Origin: Apiosordaria backusii
Lineage: Eukaryota > Ascomycota > Sordariomycetes > Sordariales > Lasiosphaeriaceae
Assembly: GCA_030549205.1 (NCBI GenBank)
Contig: JAUKTV010000013.1
Span: 124,001-188,000, forward strand
DNA length: 64,000 bases
Reading direction: 5' to 3'
The position numbers and the translations under genes are program-made. This document shows positions 10,745 to 21,353 of the stretch, piece by piece; positions within the stretch are counted from its first letter, which is position 1; every line of letters begins with the position of its first letter. The notes under the pieces were generated by a model. The model saw only the letters and a list, made by a program, of their open reading frames with translations. It was not told the DNA's origin and did no database searches.

Positions 10745-11396
10745 TTGTCGCTTGATTTTCGCAAGCGGCACAGGTCCTCAAGTTGCAAGGCAGTAGCAGC
10801 TGGTCACCTTTTTTTTACTTCTTGAACCTTTGGGCGTTGTCCGGTCAATGATGGACTTTACCCCTGAGCTAGGCATGAAACCCCTGAATCTATCTCCCTG
10901 CAACATGTTTTCAATAACAACACCACAGAAGAGGCCCCAACTGCTCCATAGAACGCACACCGAGCCTTGATATTCCCTTTTCACAACCCTATGCTTTCGC
11001 GTCAAGGTCATTGCCGGCCTGGGGTCACAGTTACACAGACACCACAGCTTCCGTATTAGTATGCTCAACAAAACAAAACGTGGCTGCCCGATGCTGCGGT
11101 TTCCAGCCATGCAGTTGAACCAAAGCACAAGTAGAAAAGAAAGCACCACGTTTCCACGCACGTGTCGTGGAACCAACGCGCGGCCTAAGTAGCCACTGTG
11201 TATCATTTCTGTACTTCGTTAATGACGTACAAGCGTGCGGGGAAGATTAGAAGGCATGGTACCTTCCTCATCAAGTGAAGAATCACATGCATAGTATCAC
11301 GAGAAGAATAGAGCATACAACCGGTCTTCTCATAACGCACTACTCATTACTTTATGCTGCGTAATTATGCCATTATCAATATGAACCTTTTTCCCC
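10745..11396. other. Intergenic, no gene seen
   Basis: About 650 bp between the tRNA and the 3' end of the GH2 gene. Only scattered frames without recognisable content were found. Confidence 0.45.
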
Positions 11397-13585
11397 TCAG
11401 GCCCGAGCTGCCGCAGCGTCGTACAGGGCCTGTATATCGGCTTTCCATTGCGTTACATCCACACGCACCACGCGGCGGTCGTAAGTCACAAGCCCATTGA
11501 CCTCCCCCTCTACGTCGGACGTCTGAGTGTACACAGCACCGCTGCATGCAAAGCGTTCGACCTGCTGCCGCAGCAAATCAAACAACACATGTGCGCGGTA
11601 GTTGTATGACGCTTCATCGGCATGCATCTCATACGTTTCATTTATCGTTCTCACGGCGGCTTCTACGGGCCAGAGACTGCATCCATGTTAGATTTGGAAA
11701 CCCGTTGCAGCGATGGTGCTACTTACTTTTCATCCAATGGTCGATGACCGAGCCCGCCATACTCTCCTTGAAATCCAATACGGTTGGAGTCATATGGAGT
11801 GTTTGGGAGGGAGTAGAATGGTGTGCCACATTGGGGATCGGCATAATGATGGTTATCCTGGTGTGGAATTAGACTCGCATGCATATCTGCTTGAGGAGTT
11901 CACTCACATGATAATCACCAGCTCCGTGGTCATGCCATCCTGTCACGGCATTGATCAACCGTGTTGGATCGAGCTGCCGAATGCGGTCTGTGATTTGGAA
12001 CTCTGGATGGCGATCCGTGATTTGTCCCCAACCTTCATTATATATGACCCATGTGATGATACTAGGGTAGCTTCTGTGTTCCTTGACCATGATGTCGAGT
12101 TGACGCTCAAATTCGGCTTGCTCTGCGTCGGTGGGTCGAGCATTCGTGTGGACCCTCATGGACGGCATATCCTGCATTACAAGCAGACCGAGTCGATCAC
12201 ATGCTTCGTAAAAGAGGTCTGGCTCAATTTTTATCTGAAAATGTCAGCCGCAGGCCAGTGTCTAAGCATGATGGCAGACTTACATGTTTTCGAACCATGT
12301 TCATGCCCAGACTTTTGATGAGTTCGAGATCGTACACCATCGCTTCGACGGTTGGTGGCAGGTGAAGTCCATCTGGCCAATATCCTTGATCAAGAGGCCC
12401 GAACAGGTACACAAATTTCCCGTTCAGAAGAGGTCTCTTGATGCCCTTGACAACTCCGGTGGAGATGGTGCGGAACCCAGTGTAACTTTTGATCAAGTCA
12501 TCTCCCATCTTGACTGTGACGTTGTAGAGAACAGGCGACTCGGGAGACCAGAGCTGTGGTCCGGGGATATTGAACACAAATTCTCGATCTGACTCCGCAT
12601 CGTGAGTCCCTACTAATTCTCCTGATTTCGTGGACACCTCGATATGGACTGGGGTAGACTGATTCTTGGCACTGTGGACGGTGACAGTAACTATCCTCCC
12701 GGTCATTTGTTAGGAACTGTCACTCAATGTATTCAGCAGAAGACTTGCCGTCGCCTTCCATGTTGGCCGTCAGATCCAATGAAACGATGTAATTGTCAGG
12801 AGCAGTCTCAAGCCATACTGGCTGCCAAATGCCGCTGCAGGGCGTGTAGAAAATGTGCGAGAGACGCTTGGTCTGCTTTCCTTGGGGGATACTTTGATCG
12901 TCTGTTGGGTCAAAGACAAACACCTTGCTTTGAAATATGTCAGTATGAGGGATCCCTCAACGTACTGGCTGACTTACAGTTCATTTGGTCCGTCGCGATT
13001 GATCTTGTCAGAAATCTCCAAACTAAACCGAAAATAGCCTCCACGGTGAAATCCAACCTCTACACCATTGACAAATACTGTTGCTTCGTAGTCGACTGCT
13101 TCAAAATTCAACAAAAGTAGCTTACCAGCCCTCCAGTCGGCCGGCACAGTAAAGGTCGTCCCAAACCACATATGCGTCATGCCCTCCGTCATGATTCCGG
13201 AGATGCCACTCTCGATACAGGATGGAACCAACACTTCTTGCCTGAAGGGCAATGCAGGTGGACTCTTGACATCCCCAGACCCTTGAGCTGGCTGATAAGT
13301 CCATATCCCGTTGAGTGACTGCCATGACTCGCGGCGGAGTTGGGGGCGTGGATACTGCGGCCAAGGGCTTGTGCCTACTTTATCAGTCCAGGGTGTATCA
13401 AGGTGAGGGCGTAATAGCTTGTATGGAATAGCTGCATGTGCTGATGGGGCAGGAGTGGCATTTGAGTCTCCAATTGTTGTGGTTGCGGTGACCGAGATAG
13501 TGGTAAATATGGTATAGACGTCCTGAGCCCCGGCAGTGACAGCCAGAGCTGGGAGGAGCAAGCAGAGGTAGGCGAATATAGGCAT
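11397..13585 (-). CDS. Secreted glycoside hydrolase family 2 protein
   Basis: A 643-aa enzyme from six exons: 13585-12978, 12927-12749, 12690-12284, 12234-11908, 11857-11727 and 11676-11397. All five introns are 49-58 bp and the phases join exactly. Intron 2 (12691-12748) uses a GCAAGT donor, making it a GC-AG intron; no GT alternative keeps the frame. Residues 1-20 are a signal peptide. Next come the family 2 sugar-binding sandwich domain (about 65-230), an immunoglobulin-like domain (about 240-340) and the TIM barrel. The acid/base Glu465 lies in Y-N-E-G-W-G-Q and the nucleophile Glu539 in F-Q-G-E-Y-G-G. Both catalytic residues are present, so it should be active outside the cell on a beta-linked sugar. 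Fungal GH2 members include beta-galactosidase, mannosidase, glucuronidase and galactofuranosidase types; the substrate cannot be told from sequence alone. Confidence 0.9.
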
Positions 13586-14526
13586 GTTCCTATTGCGAAG
13601 GTGAGGCGATGGAGCTAAGGAATGGTCGCCTTCGCAAGAAAAGAATAAAACGGGAGGATCTTTATAGAGGTCGAGTCAAACTCGCGGGCGGGCCGTTGGA
13701 AAACGACTCGTGTGATGTAAGCGCACAACGTGGTTCGGTCCGCCGACGGGAGCTTAATCTATGGGATGGAGCCGGGATGAACTCCAGAATTCAATTCCGA
13801 GAAGTCGTATACCGGTCACAAGACCGAGCCAGAACCTGTTTCTCTAGATGATCGGCCAGTCATGAGGCAGCATTCCGTGTTTCTACATGGCAGGAGCGGC
13901 AGGCACATGGCTCCAGTCTGAAGTACATGGCCGCGTGCCCGATGTTGTTCATGGGATGACGTACCGGGAATTACAACCTCAGAAGGCTCAAGAGGCCCAA
14001 TTGGGAAGGTCATGGCCATTCCAGTATAGCCCGCCCGACACTTAATTGTGTCGTGCCAGTCCCACCACATCTTCAGTGTACTGTGACAGTGAGTGGGTTG
14101 CGTTGCCATGGGGTGAGACACAGGGTATGACAAACGGCCCCGGTGAGAATGGAGGTCGGCGCCCCAACCACGACTGCGCGCGCACGAAATGCAGGCACAT
14201 TTCCGTTTCGGAAAAAGAAAACGGCCTGAATTCCGAGACATGTCCAAGCTTTAACTGCACGCCGGTGAAGGAGTTGAGAGGTCAAGAATGGTTTGGGTAC
14301 GAGCAGTGGCCCAGGAGAGGAGTTGGTGCATCAAGTCAATTGTTGCTTTGCAAGTGTGGGCACACTCCGAGGCTGCCTCAAAGGGCATGACGGCAGGCAC
14401 GTTTGATGTTGGGATGGTATGTCGTATTTCAGGATAACCTTGCACCTGCCAGCAGGTGAGCTTTGCTGTCAAGTGTCCATGGTGAAAACCAGCCAAAAAT
14501 GAGTTTCCCAACGCTTCTCCCCTCTC
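13586..14526. other. Intergenic, no gene seen
   Basis: About 940 bp holding the promoter of the GH2 gene and the 3' flank of the HET-domain gene. The overlapping short frames at 14040-14390 show no domain. Confidence 0.45.
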
Positions 14527-17500
14527 TCATCTCAAAACCACCATTTCTGGTGGATGGTCCGCCGGCCGGATCTCGCCCAGCATCACGCCATTCATGTAGC
14601 AACTCCCTATCAGTACATGCTCATCTCCCTCCCAAGATCCCACCATGGGCCTTTGCTGGTTCGGCTCTATCGAAAGCAGTGACCGATGCTGCGTCCCCGA
14701 GCGCATCACGAACGGCGTTGCGGTACCCCAGATAATCACTATGCTATCGCCAACCCGACTCAAAGTTGGAACAATGCCAAACCTTCCGGCTTTCGTACCA
14801 CAGAACCGACGTCCCCCTATAGCTCTCCCAAGCTCGAACCCAAGCTTCTCATAAGCCTTCTCGTCGGTTTGTTTTGGAAACCCCTTTGACTCGATGACAG
14901 CCTCGCAAACTGACATGAGCTGCAGAAGAACAGATCTGTCCATCGGAGGCAACGCTCCCGTAGCATAATCGCCAAATATCGTCCGGTACATTTCCTCTTC
15001 CAGTTTTTCTCTTGAGACTGGCTCTTCACGTGCGAGAGCATCTTTGTAGACCTGATCTGCGAAGCCTTTCGCCTCCAACACGAAATCCCGTATCATCAAA
15101 AAAAAGTTTGTTGGGTATTGCAACATCTCCTTTGCGGAAATAAAGGGTTTTCCCAGCATTTCGATCTCGTCGACAAAGGACAAGGCAGTCCGCATGCAAT
15201 CAGGTCGATCGGGGATCTCTTCAAACAGTCTTGTACCATGTAAACCAGCGCTGAACCCTACCGATTCTACTGCCGGCATTTGCAATCTGTCCATTGTCCA
15301 CTGTGGGACCCATGATGGCAGATTTAGTATTGCAGGAGCTGGCCGTCCTAAAATCGACCTTATCCGCGATGCAATTCGAGACCAGATCGAACCTCCCCAC
15401 ACAACCTCGATGCCGAATTGCTCGTACCCCCAGCCAGCTAGATAGAAGCGTTCGGCTGTCTCCTGACGACTAACCAATACGTGTTTGGCAACGTCACGTA
15501 GAAGGTCTTCTGGTGACATAATTGTGTCGTCGTACTCGATTTTGATATGCCGGCGAGTTTCATGCTGTGTCAGGCCGAGCACGGCATAGACCTTGTCTTT
15601 GACATTCGTTGCCGAGAGGTCTGTTGTCAAGCCAAGCAAGAATTCCAGTGGAAGGCGGCGGACACGACCCTCCTCCCATTCTTGGACGACGGACTGCGGC
15701 CATGTATTTCCGTCGGCAGTCCATCCGTTGACCTGTCTTCGGATCAAACTCATGATATGAGCTCCCTTGACACCGAATATGGTGGCTGGATCGTTCTTCC
15801 ATACCTGCCAAAATCCAGGTTCGTGGAGAAATGGCTCACCTTCGCTACCCATCAGGAAGTTGACAAGCCCGAAAATATCGTCCCAGTCAATCTCCTCGTT
15901 TCCGTGCTTGAGAATAACATCCTTGTTTAATGAGACCTCCTGCAGCATCCACATACGACAAAAGTAGGATTGCTGAAAGAGCTCGATGACTCTGAACCAA
16001 GTGGTAAGAATCGTCCACGGCCAGAGTTCCTGCATTGTCCTTTGGTACTCGAAGTTTTCCATAGCTTCCGAATCCTGAGATACAACCTTCTTGATGAAAG
16101 AAAGAGCGCCTCTCCCATTCGCCGTGCCTCCTACCCAGGCGATCACCCGCGTTGCTCCGCGGTAGATGGAGCCCATCAGCGAGACCTGATTTGTCTTTTC
16201 GCCCAGGTCTCCATGGCTGGATGCCGCGCTGATTGATGACGCATGTTCATGATCCTGGTTGATGCAAATGGCATCGATCCAAATATACCTGTCCCTGTCC
16301 CTTTGTTGCAAGGCCCGAAGAAGGTCAAATACCGTCCTCGAGACCAGGAAACGCTTCCCATTCATCACAATCGGAAAGTTGCGCCTCTCGGTTCCCCATC
16401 GGTACGAAACGGCCTCGTACGTGTTCTTGTCGCAATGGTCGCTCAGAGGCACATTCATCAACCAGCAATGGACCACATGTTTGTCCTTGGGGTCGTCAGA
16501 AATCGGTTCCAGCCGCAGCAGCCGAAACTCAGCCTTGCTGACGTCCAGAGGCGTGTATGTGTACTGTTCAAGGCCCCAAGTCTTGAACTGACAAATCAAG
16601 CAGAGGGTCCACACACGGAGAGTCGCCTCCAGATCAAGGACGGAGACCATGAGCCTGCGAATGTGCCGGATGATAGGTCTGGGCCAGTGCGAGACCGTCT
16701 GAGTCATAGTGGACTGGCAATTGTACATGCGGTGATACCAAAACCCTGCAGCCAATGCCAACACGGTGGGTACTCTGAGCCAGATGCTCGGGAAGACCCA
16801 ACGGATGGCTTCATACACCGCCCGGAGGAACAGTGAGACCAAGATGAACGGGGACGCGGTGAGGTATTTCAGCCAGTATTCTGTCTCAAGGTCGAGAGTG
16901 TGCTCCTTGATGAGCGTAGCCAGGGGGAATTTCGACGAGTCGGGGTATGTGATGGAGGTAGGCTGAAGAAGGGCGAGCAAGAAATGGACGAGGTTCCACC
17001 CGCCGAGAGAGGTGAGCAGGGGGAATAGAACTATGCCGGCGATGGCGCAGTAGACATCATTTTCAGCGTAAGATATGATTGCATAAATGTAAAAGTCCAA
17101 GGCGTAGCGTGTCTGCCAGTTTGGGCCGAGAAGCTCCCAGAGGACAAACTCGATGGCAAAGGTCTTGAGCGCTGGAATGACATTGTCGGCGAGGGTCAAC
17201 AAGACTCTAATGTCACGGACTATCTTTGGCTCGAGCGGGAGCTGGGCCGGTCGTTGCGGAGTGAGATTGAGCGAGGCGATGAGGTTTTGGAAGATTTGCG
17301 AGCTAATTGTGTCGAAGGTTGAAGGGTCGATACCAAGGGGCGGGCCACCATCGTCATTTTGGTATGCGGATTGTGCTGACTGGAGGAAGAGTTGATACGC
17401 AAGGGCCTGTGTGTTTCTCCAACTTGCCATCTGTTCTTCGGATAACACGTCGCTGAGTTGCGGTTCTGGGAAAGTGACTTCATAGTCGCTGTCCTCAGGG

Positions 17501-17631
17501 GGTTCATCATCCTGCTGGTTCGCCAATTCGTCACGGGTTTCTGTCTGGAGTGGCGAAAATGGAGCAGCGGTCGCTTCATCAAAAGCCTCGCCGTTGCCAT
17601 CGTTGTGATAGGGTTCTTCCTGCATTCCCAT
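14527..17631 (-). CDS. HET-domain protein with membrane segments
   Basis: A single uninterrupted frame of 1034 aa. The first in-frame ATG is at 17631, with another at 17625. An acidic, disordered N-terminus is followed by hydrophobic segments around residues 180-330 that probably anchor the protein in a membrane. The HET (heterokaryon incompatibility) domain spans roughly residues 400-600. It contains Y-E-A-V-S-Y-R-W-G, then W-I-D-A-I-C-I-N-Q, then a segment ending I-A-W-V-G-G, which are the three conserved blocks of the family. HET proteins trigger or execute cell death after fusion of incompatible strains. The C-terminus ends with the block G-S-C-Y-M-N-G-V-M-L-G-E typical of large HET proteins. 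It lies head to head with a compact kinase gene about 590 bp away. The N-terminal membrane region is less usual for this family. Confidence 0.88.
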   Translation of the reverse strand: MGMQEEPYHNDGNGEAFDEATAAPFSPLQTETRDELANQQDDEPPEDSDYEVTFPEPQLSDVLSEEQMASWRNTQALAYQLFLQSAQSAYQNDDGGPPLGIDPSTFDTISSQIFQNLIASLNLTPQRPAQLPLEPKIVRDIRVLLTLADNVIPALKTFAIEFVLWELLGPNWQTRYALDFYIYAIISYAENDVYCAIAGIVLFPLLTSLGGWNLVHFLLALLQPTSITYPDSSKFPLATLIKEHTLDLETEYWLKYLTASPFILVSLFLRAVYEAIRWVFPSIWLRVPTVLALAAGFWYHRMYNCQSTMTQTVSHWPRPIIRHIRRLMVSVLDLEATLRVWTLCLICQFKTWGLEQYTYTPLDVSKAEFRLLRLEPISDDPKDKHVVHCWLMNVPLSDHCDKNTYEAVSYRWGTERRNFPIVMNGKRFLVSRTVFDLLRALQQRDRDRYIWIDAICINQDHEHASSISAASSHGDLGEKTNQVSLMGSIYRGATRVIAWVGGTANGRGALSFIKKVVSQDSEAMENFEYQRTMQELWPWTILTTWFRVIELFQQSYFCRMWMLQEVSLNKDVILKHGNEEIDWDDIFGLVNFLMGSEGEPFLHEPGFWQVWKNDPATIFGVKGAHIMSLIRRQVNGWTADGNTWPQSVVQEWEEGRVRRLPLEFLLGLTTDLSATNVKDKVYAVLGLTQHETRRHIKIEYDDTIMSPEDLLRDVAKHVLVSRQETAERFYLAGWGYEQFGIEVVWGGSIWSRIASRIRSILGRPAPAILNLPSWVPQWTMDRLQMPAVESVGFSAGLHGTRLFEEIPDRPDCMRTALSFVDEIEMLGKPFISAKEMLQYPTNFFLMIRDFVLEAKGFADQVYKDALAREEPVSREKLEEEMYRTIFGDYATGALPPMDRSVLLQLMSVCEAVIESKGFPKQTDEKAYEKLGFELGRAIGGRRFCGTKAGRFGIVPTLSRVGDSIVIIWGTATPFVMRSGTQHRSLLSIEPNQQRPMVGSWEGDEHVLIGSCYMNGVMLGEIRPADHPPEMVVLR

Positions 17632-18219
17632 CGATTTCAAGAACGAGGATACTGAGTGGGGACATAAAGTTGAAGTTTTGCGTATGATGAAAAGAGGATA
17701 CGCAGCAGCGGGGTTATCTAGCCATGTAAATAAATACCACGTCTAATGCCCGACGAGCTGATACGGAAATGCGGTAAGGTCACAGCGATTTCCAGTGCGG
17801 CTGGACTTGCTCGGAGCGCTAATTGGGTTGGCATCGCAGTCTCGAATGCCTTGGCAGCCCAAAGTGGTGATGATCCGGAGAGTTTAATCCTATACCACAA
17901 TACTCGGAGACGAAACTCAAGCACACCAAAATCCATTTCCGTTTCCAAAGTAGTCTCAGTGCTCAGACCAGCCCAGCGCTGTTTGTACCCTTTGCCCCAC
18001 CGCCCCACACTCCCAATTCCATTTGCCATAACTATCGACAACAATCCAGCGATCTCGACTAATCGAGTTCACCATCAGCATTTGGTGAATTGTCCGCTAT
18101 TCTTTGGACAGCCTGCACGAGCCACTCCTCCCGCCGCCTCCCTGATTCAAATCTCCTGTTATCACGAACCCGTTGCCTTTCCTTGTTCCTCCCTAATTAG
18201 ACGTCTGGTTCGACCGACC
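17632..18219. promoter_or_regulatory. Divergent promoter between HET and kinase genes
   Basis: About 590 bp between two outward-facing starts. An open frame runs through from 17746 into the kinase on the plus strand, but its composition is not domain-like before 18220. Co-regulation of the two genes is possible but is inference from orientation only. Confidence 0.4.
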
Positions 18220-19122
18220 ATGCTCCCCGACCGCGCCATCCCCGCGACCACATCCCCACCCGCAGTTTCAATGGAAACACTTCGGTTTCTAGGCTCAACA
18301 TCCATATTTTTTCGAGCCAAGCAGGGGATCGTCTTGAAAGCCCCAGCTAAGATATTGGAGGACCAAGTGGTACGGGAAAGGTCGAGTGTTGCAAGACATT
18401 ACTTCGTTGAACGGCAGATATTGGACAGACTAGGAGAGCATCCTAGGGTCGTGAGGTGCGATGGACAGTCTCTAAAAAAACGAGAATGTTGATGCTAATA
18501 TAGTCACAGATGCCTGGGATGGCAGGCTGAGTTTCCGACCGGGTTGCTTCTTGCTGAGGCCAGTCATGGCAGTCTTCAGCACTTTCTCGAGAGCCAAAAC
18601 CACAACATACCTCTGTATCTCGGAAAGAAATGGTTTCGACAAGCCATCGAATCTGTCGCCTATATTCACAGTCTAGGCGTTATACATTGTGATCTACGCC
18701 CCGATAACTTTCTTGTTCATGCTACAAGCCCCACAGACCTGGATCTCTGGCTTTGCGACTTTGGTGGATCCGTATGTGAAGTGCTAGATTTAGATGGCGG
18801 GGGACTTCCAGATGCCGGGTTTTTCGATCCCAACTCAGTTGGCATGCCGACGCCAGCCACGGATATTTTCAGCCTTGGATCTGTCCTTTACACGATCATC
18901 ACAGGACACTGGCCATACCGAGATCCCGGTGGGTTATTTCATTCGATGGAGGAGATGGAACAATACGAATCGCGCGTTGGTGGCCTTTTCAAGAAAGGCA
19001 TCTTCCCTGTTACCAAAGGGCTATTCGGGGGAGAGATCATGCTGGGGTGTTGGACCCAAAAGTACTCGAATGTTGACGATATATTGCGAGACCCAGTGTT
19101 AAGCACGTCTGATTTCAGCTAG
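18220..19122 (+). CDS. Compact protein kinase-like protein
   Basis: A 282-aa protein from exons 18220-18455 and 18510-19122. The 54-bp intron has a weak GTGCGA donor, a GCTAAT branch point and a CACAG acceptor, and restores R-C-L-G across the junction. Kinase landmarks are present: Lys40 in V-L-K-A-P, a helix-C-type Glu64 in V-E-R-Q-I-L, the catalytic loop H-C-D-L-R-P-D-N (Asp140, Asn145) and the C-D-F-G motif (Asp162). No clear glycine-rich loop is seen and the C-lobe ends early, so the domain is shorter than the usual 260-residue core plus flanks. HRD is changed to HCD. It may be a minimal active kinase or a regulatory pseudokinase-like form. ATG 18271 is an alternative start. Its neighbour is the divergent HET-domain gene. 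Confidence 0.78.
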
Positions 19123-19334
19123 ATACCGGAATTGTTTCTTCGTTCTCTTCCCGCAGGTCTTTCCTATCCAATATCTAAATCCATCATCTGGACCACAGCC
19201 AAAGAGAAAAACACAAGCGAAGGATGGCACATCAAGCATTCGGATTCCGCATGGCGCAACACCACTAGCTTAACATGGTCAGAATTGAAAGTTAACAGTG
19301 ATCGAGAGGGGAGCGTGCTTGGAACGGCCTAGGG

Positions 19335-21353
19335 ATTAATGCAATTAATTACTTACATATAAAAACAACTCCTATGAAGAATTATAAAGACTTATAAAGT
19401 AAAGAAGCTACTATATCGATAATATAATTCCTATACTAAATATACTTAAAATATTTACCTTACTGATACTACTTTCATTAAAAATTGCTATCGAACTTTT
19501 TAACTACTTTTATAATTAAGAAGTATATTTAAAGTTATTTTCTAAACTATTATATTAACTTAATAATAAATAAATAAAGATTTATATATAAGTAAAAAGA
19601 AACAGCTTCTTTATTAAAAAAAGTCTGAACTTAAACTATAAATCATTTAACTTAAGTATTATAAAATCTTTTCTAAAAAAAATCAGGTCTTATTTATCAG
19701 GGGTAATATATTACAGTAAAGTAGATCTTCTGAGCAAATAGGCAAGTCATCCATTACGTATATACAGCACAACCCAAGCACCTGCAAATAAAGTAAAGTA
19801 AAGAGTTATTCGATAATAAAATATCCGTCTACTTAATAAAAGAATTAAGCAAAGTATAAGTTTTAATAATAAGTTAACTAAATATTCTGGAACCTTTTTA
19901 AATATTTAATTAATAAATAGTCCATAGTATCTTTTAAAAAGGCTAATAGTAAAGTATAAAAGGTAAAAGGTTCAAGTATAATAGTAAGAAACTAAATAAA
20001 AAAGAAATACAATAGTACTAAATATTTTAAAATATTAAATACCATCGTACTCCTATTTCTTCCTAACTCCACCTATTCTTATTTTAAAACTTTATTAAGC
20101 AAAATCCTCCTATAACGTATCGCTTTGTAAAGACCACTATATAATATTTAATAATGACCATAGCAAATCATACTAAAAGAAAGTAAAGGGCCTTGAAATA
20201 TAAATACACTCTTATTCTTAAAATAGAATGATACTTCTACACTAACATTTAATTACTTCATTTACCTTCTTTCCATACATAAAATCACACTCCTTGGCTT
20301 TTACCTTACCTTACTATTCTCTAACCGCAAATTTGCTTCTAAATAAACCCAATAGTAATTACTACTAGTGTTATTATCGGTAAACCTCCATCATCAGAAT
20401 GTGAATTCGATAGGATTTAGGTTACTAAAACGATAACAGTACATTAAACCTCTATTGCTTTATATAAAATGTTGACCATGGAGAATAGCTTAGTCAGGGC
20501 GAGCTAAGTAGGACAACCAAAGTGTTCGAATCTGCCCTAAGTCTCCTGTTAACAAGGGAACTATACCGGTTTACCCACATGCTTTTTATCCCTTTTCATT
20601 CTCATACAACTGGTGCGGAGTATAGTAATGAAAAAGTATCTCCTTCACCGTAGTAGAAGTCATAGTTCGCCCGTATTTATTACATTCCGCTTTATTTTAA
20701 GTATTCAAATGCAGATAACTAAACCTTAATACTGCTACTGCTCTATAGTAAAAGGCCTTAAAAGCAAGATTATTAGGTTTAAATGTCAGTATAACTCAGG
20801 GCTTCTTTTTAGCATATATAGTCAAGTACGAAAGGACTCTTAACCTCAATTAAATATTTCCATAAAGTAACTCTCCTTTATATACAGCCAACTTCTAATA
20901 TATCTTATAATAAGCATTTTATTTATAGAGATAACTTAATCTTAAGACACTAACAGTCGACTGATTATTGAACCATATACAATAACCTAACACCTTTACC
21001 TACAATAAAAAGCTAGCTAAAGATATAGCTACCTACAAAGCTAAATACCTTAAAACGCTTTCTTTAAACTAATATCGTATAGCTAAACCCCTTTCCTACC
21101 GCTATACTAAAAAAATCTCATAGTAAGTCTTAAATAACCTTATTATATAAGGAAGGTATCAGCGTCAATACTAAGGCTTAATCAATTAACCATAACTAAA
21201 CTTAAATTCAAAATTCCTTACTCCCATTTATCCCTCCCCCAAATTCGCCACTAAAATAATAACCTCATTTAACTTAATAATTTCAACCAATACTATCCTT
21301 ATACACCTTACTAAGCCCTATCTTATAACTTATCCAGGGTCTTGAAAAACTAC
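19335..21353. repeat. AT-rich block, probable RIP-mutated repeat
   Basis: About 2 kb of extremely AT-rich, TA-dinucleotide-rich sequence with no open frames of note, in sharp contrast to the balanced composition on both sides. This is the usual appearance of transposon copies destroyed by repeat-induced point mutation in Sordariomycetes. Its right edge coincides with the point where the P450 coding sequence stops, so an insertion probably removed the end of that gene. The original element cannot be named. Confidence 0.75.
20480..20546 (+). other. tRNA-like or SINE-head-like relic
   Basis: A short, less AT-rich island inside the AT-rich block. It has an A-box-like TAGCTTAGTCAGG and a B-box-like GTTCGAATC about 40 nt apart, flanked by GGAGAAT and AGTCTCC, which can pair at six of seven positions. 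The anticodon region is too short and the T stem does not pair, so this is not a functional tRNA. It could be a decayed tRNA or a tRNA-derived element. Confidence 0.25.

Noticed and set aside
12720..12748. Frameshift in the GH2 gene
   Set aside because: Explained by a GC-AG intron that restores the frame and both protein domains.
17746..18219. Upstream extension of the kinase frame
   Set aside because: Open by chance; the composition is not protein-like and it fills the divergent promoter. The start at 18220 is preferred.
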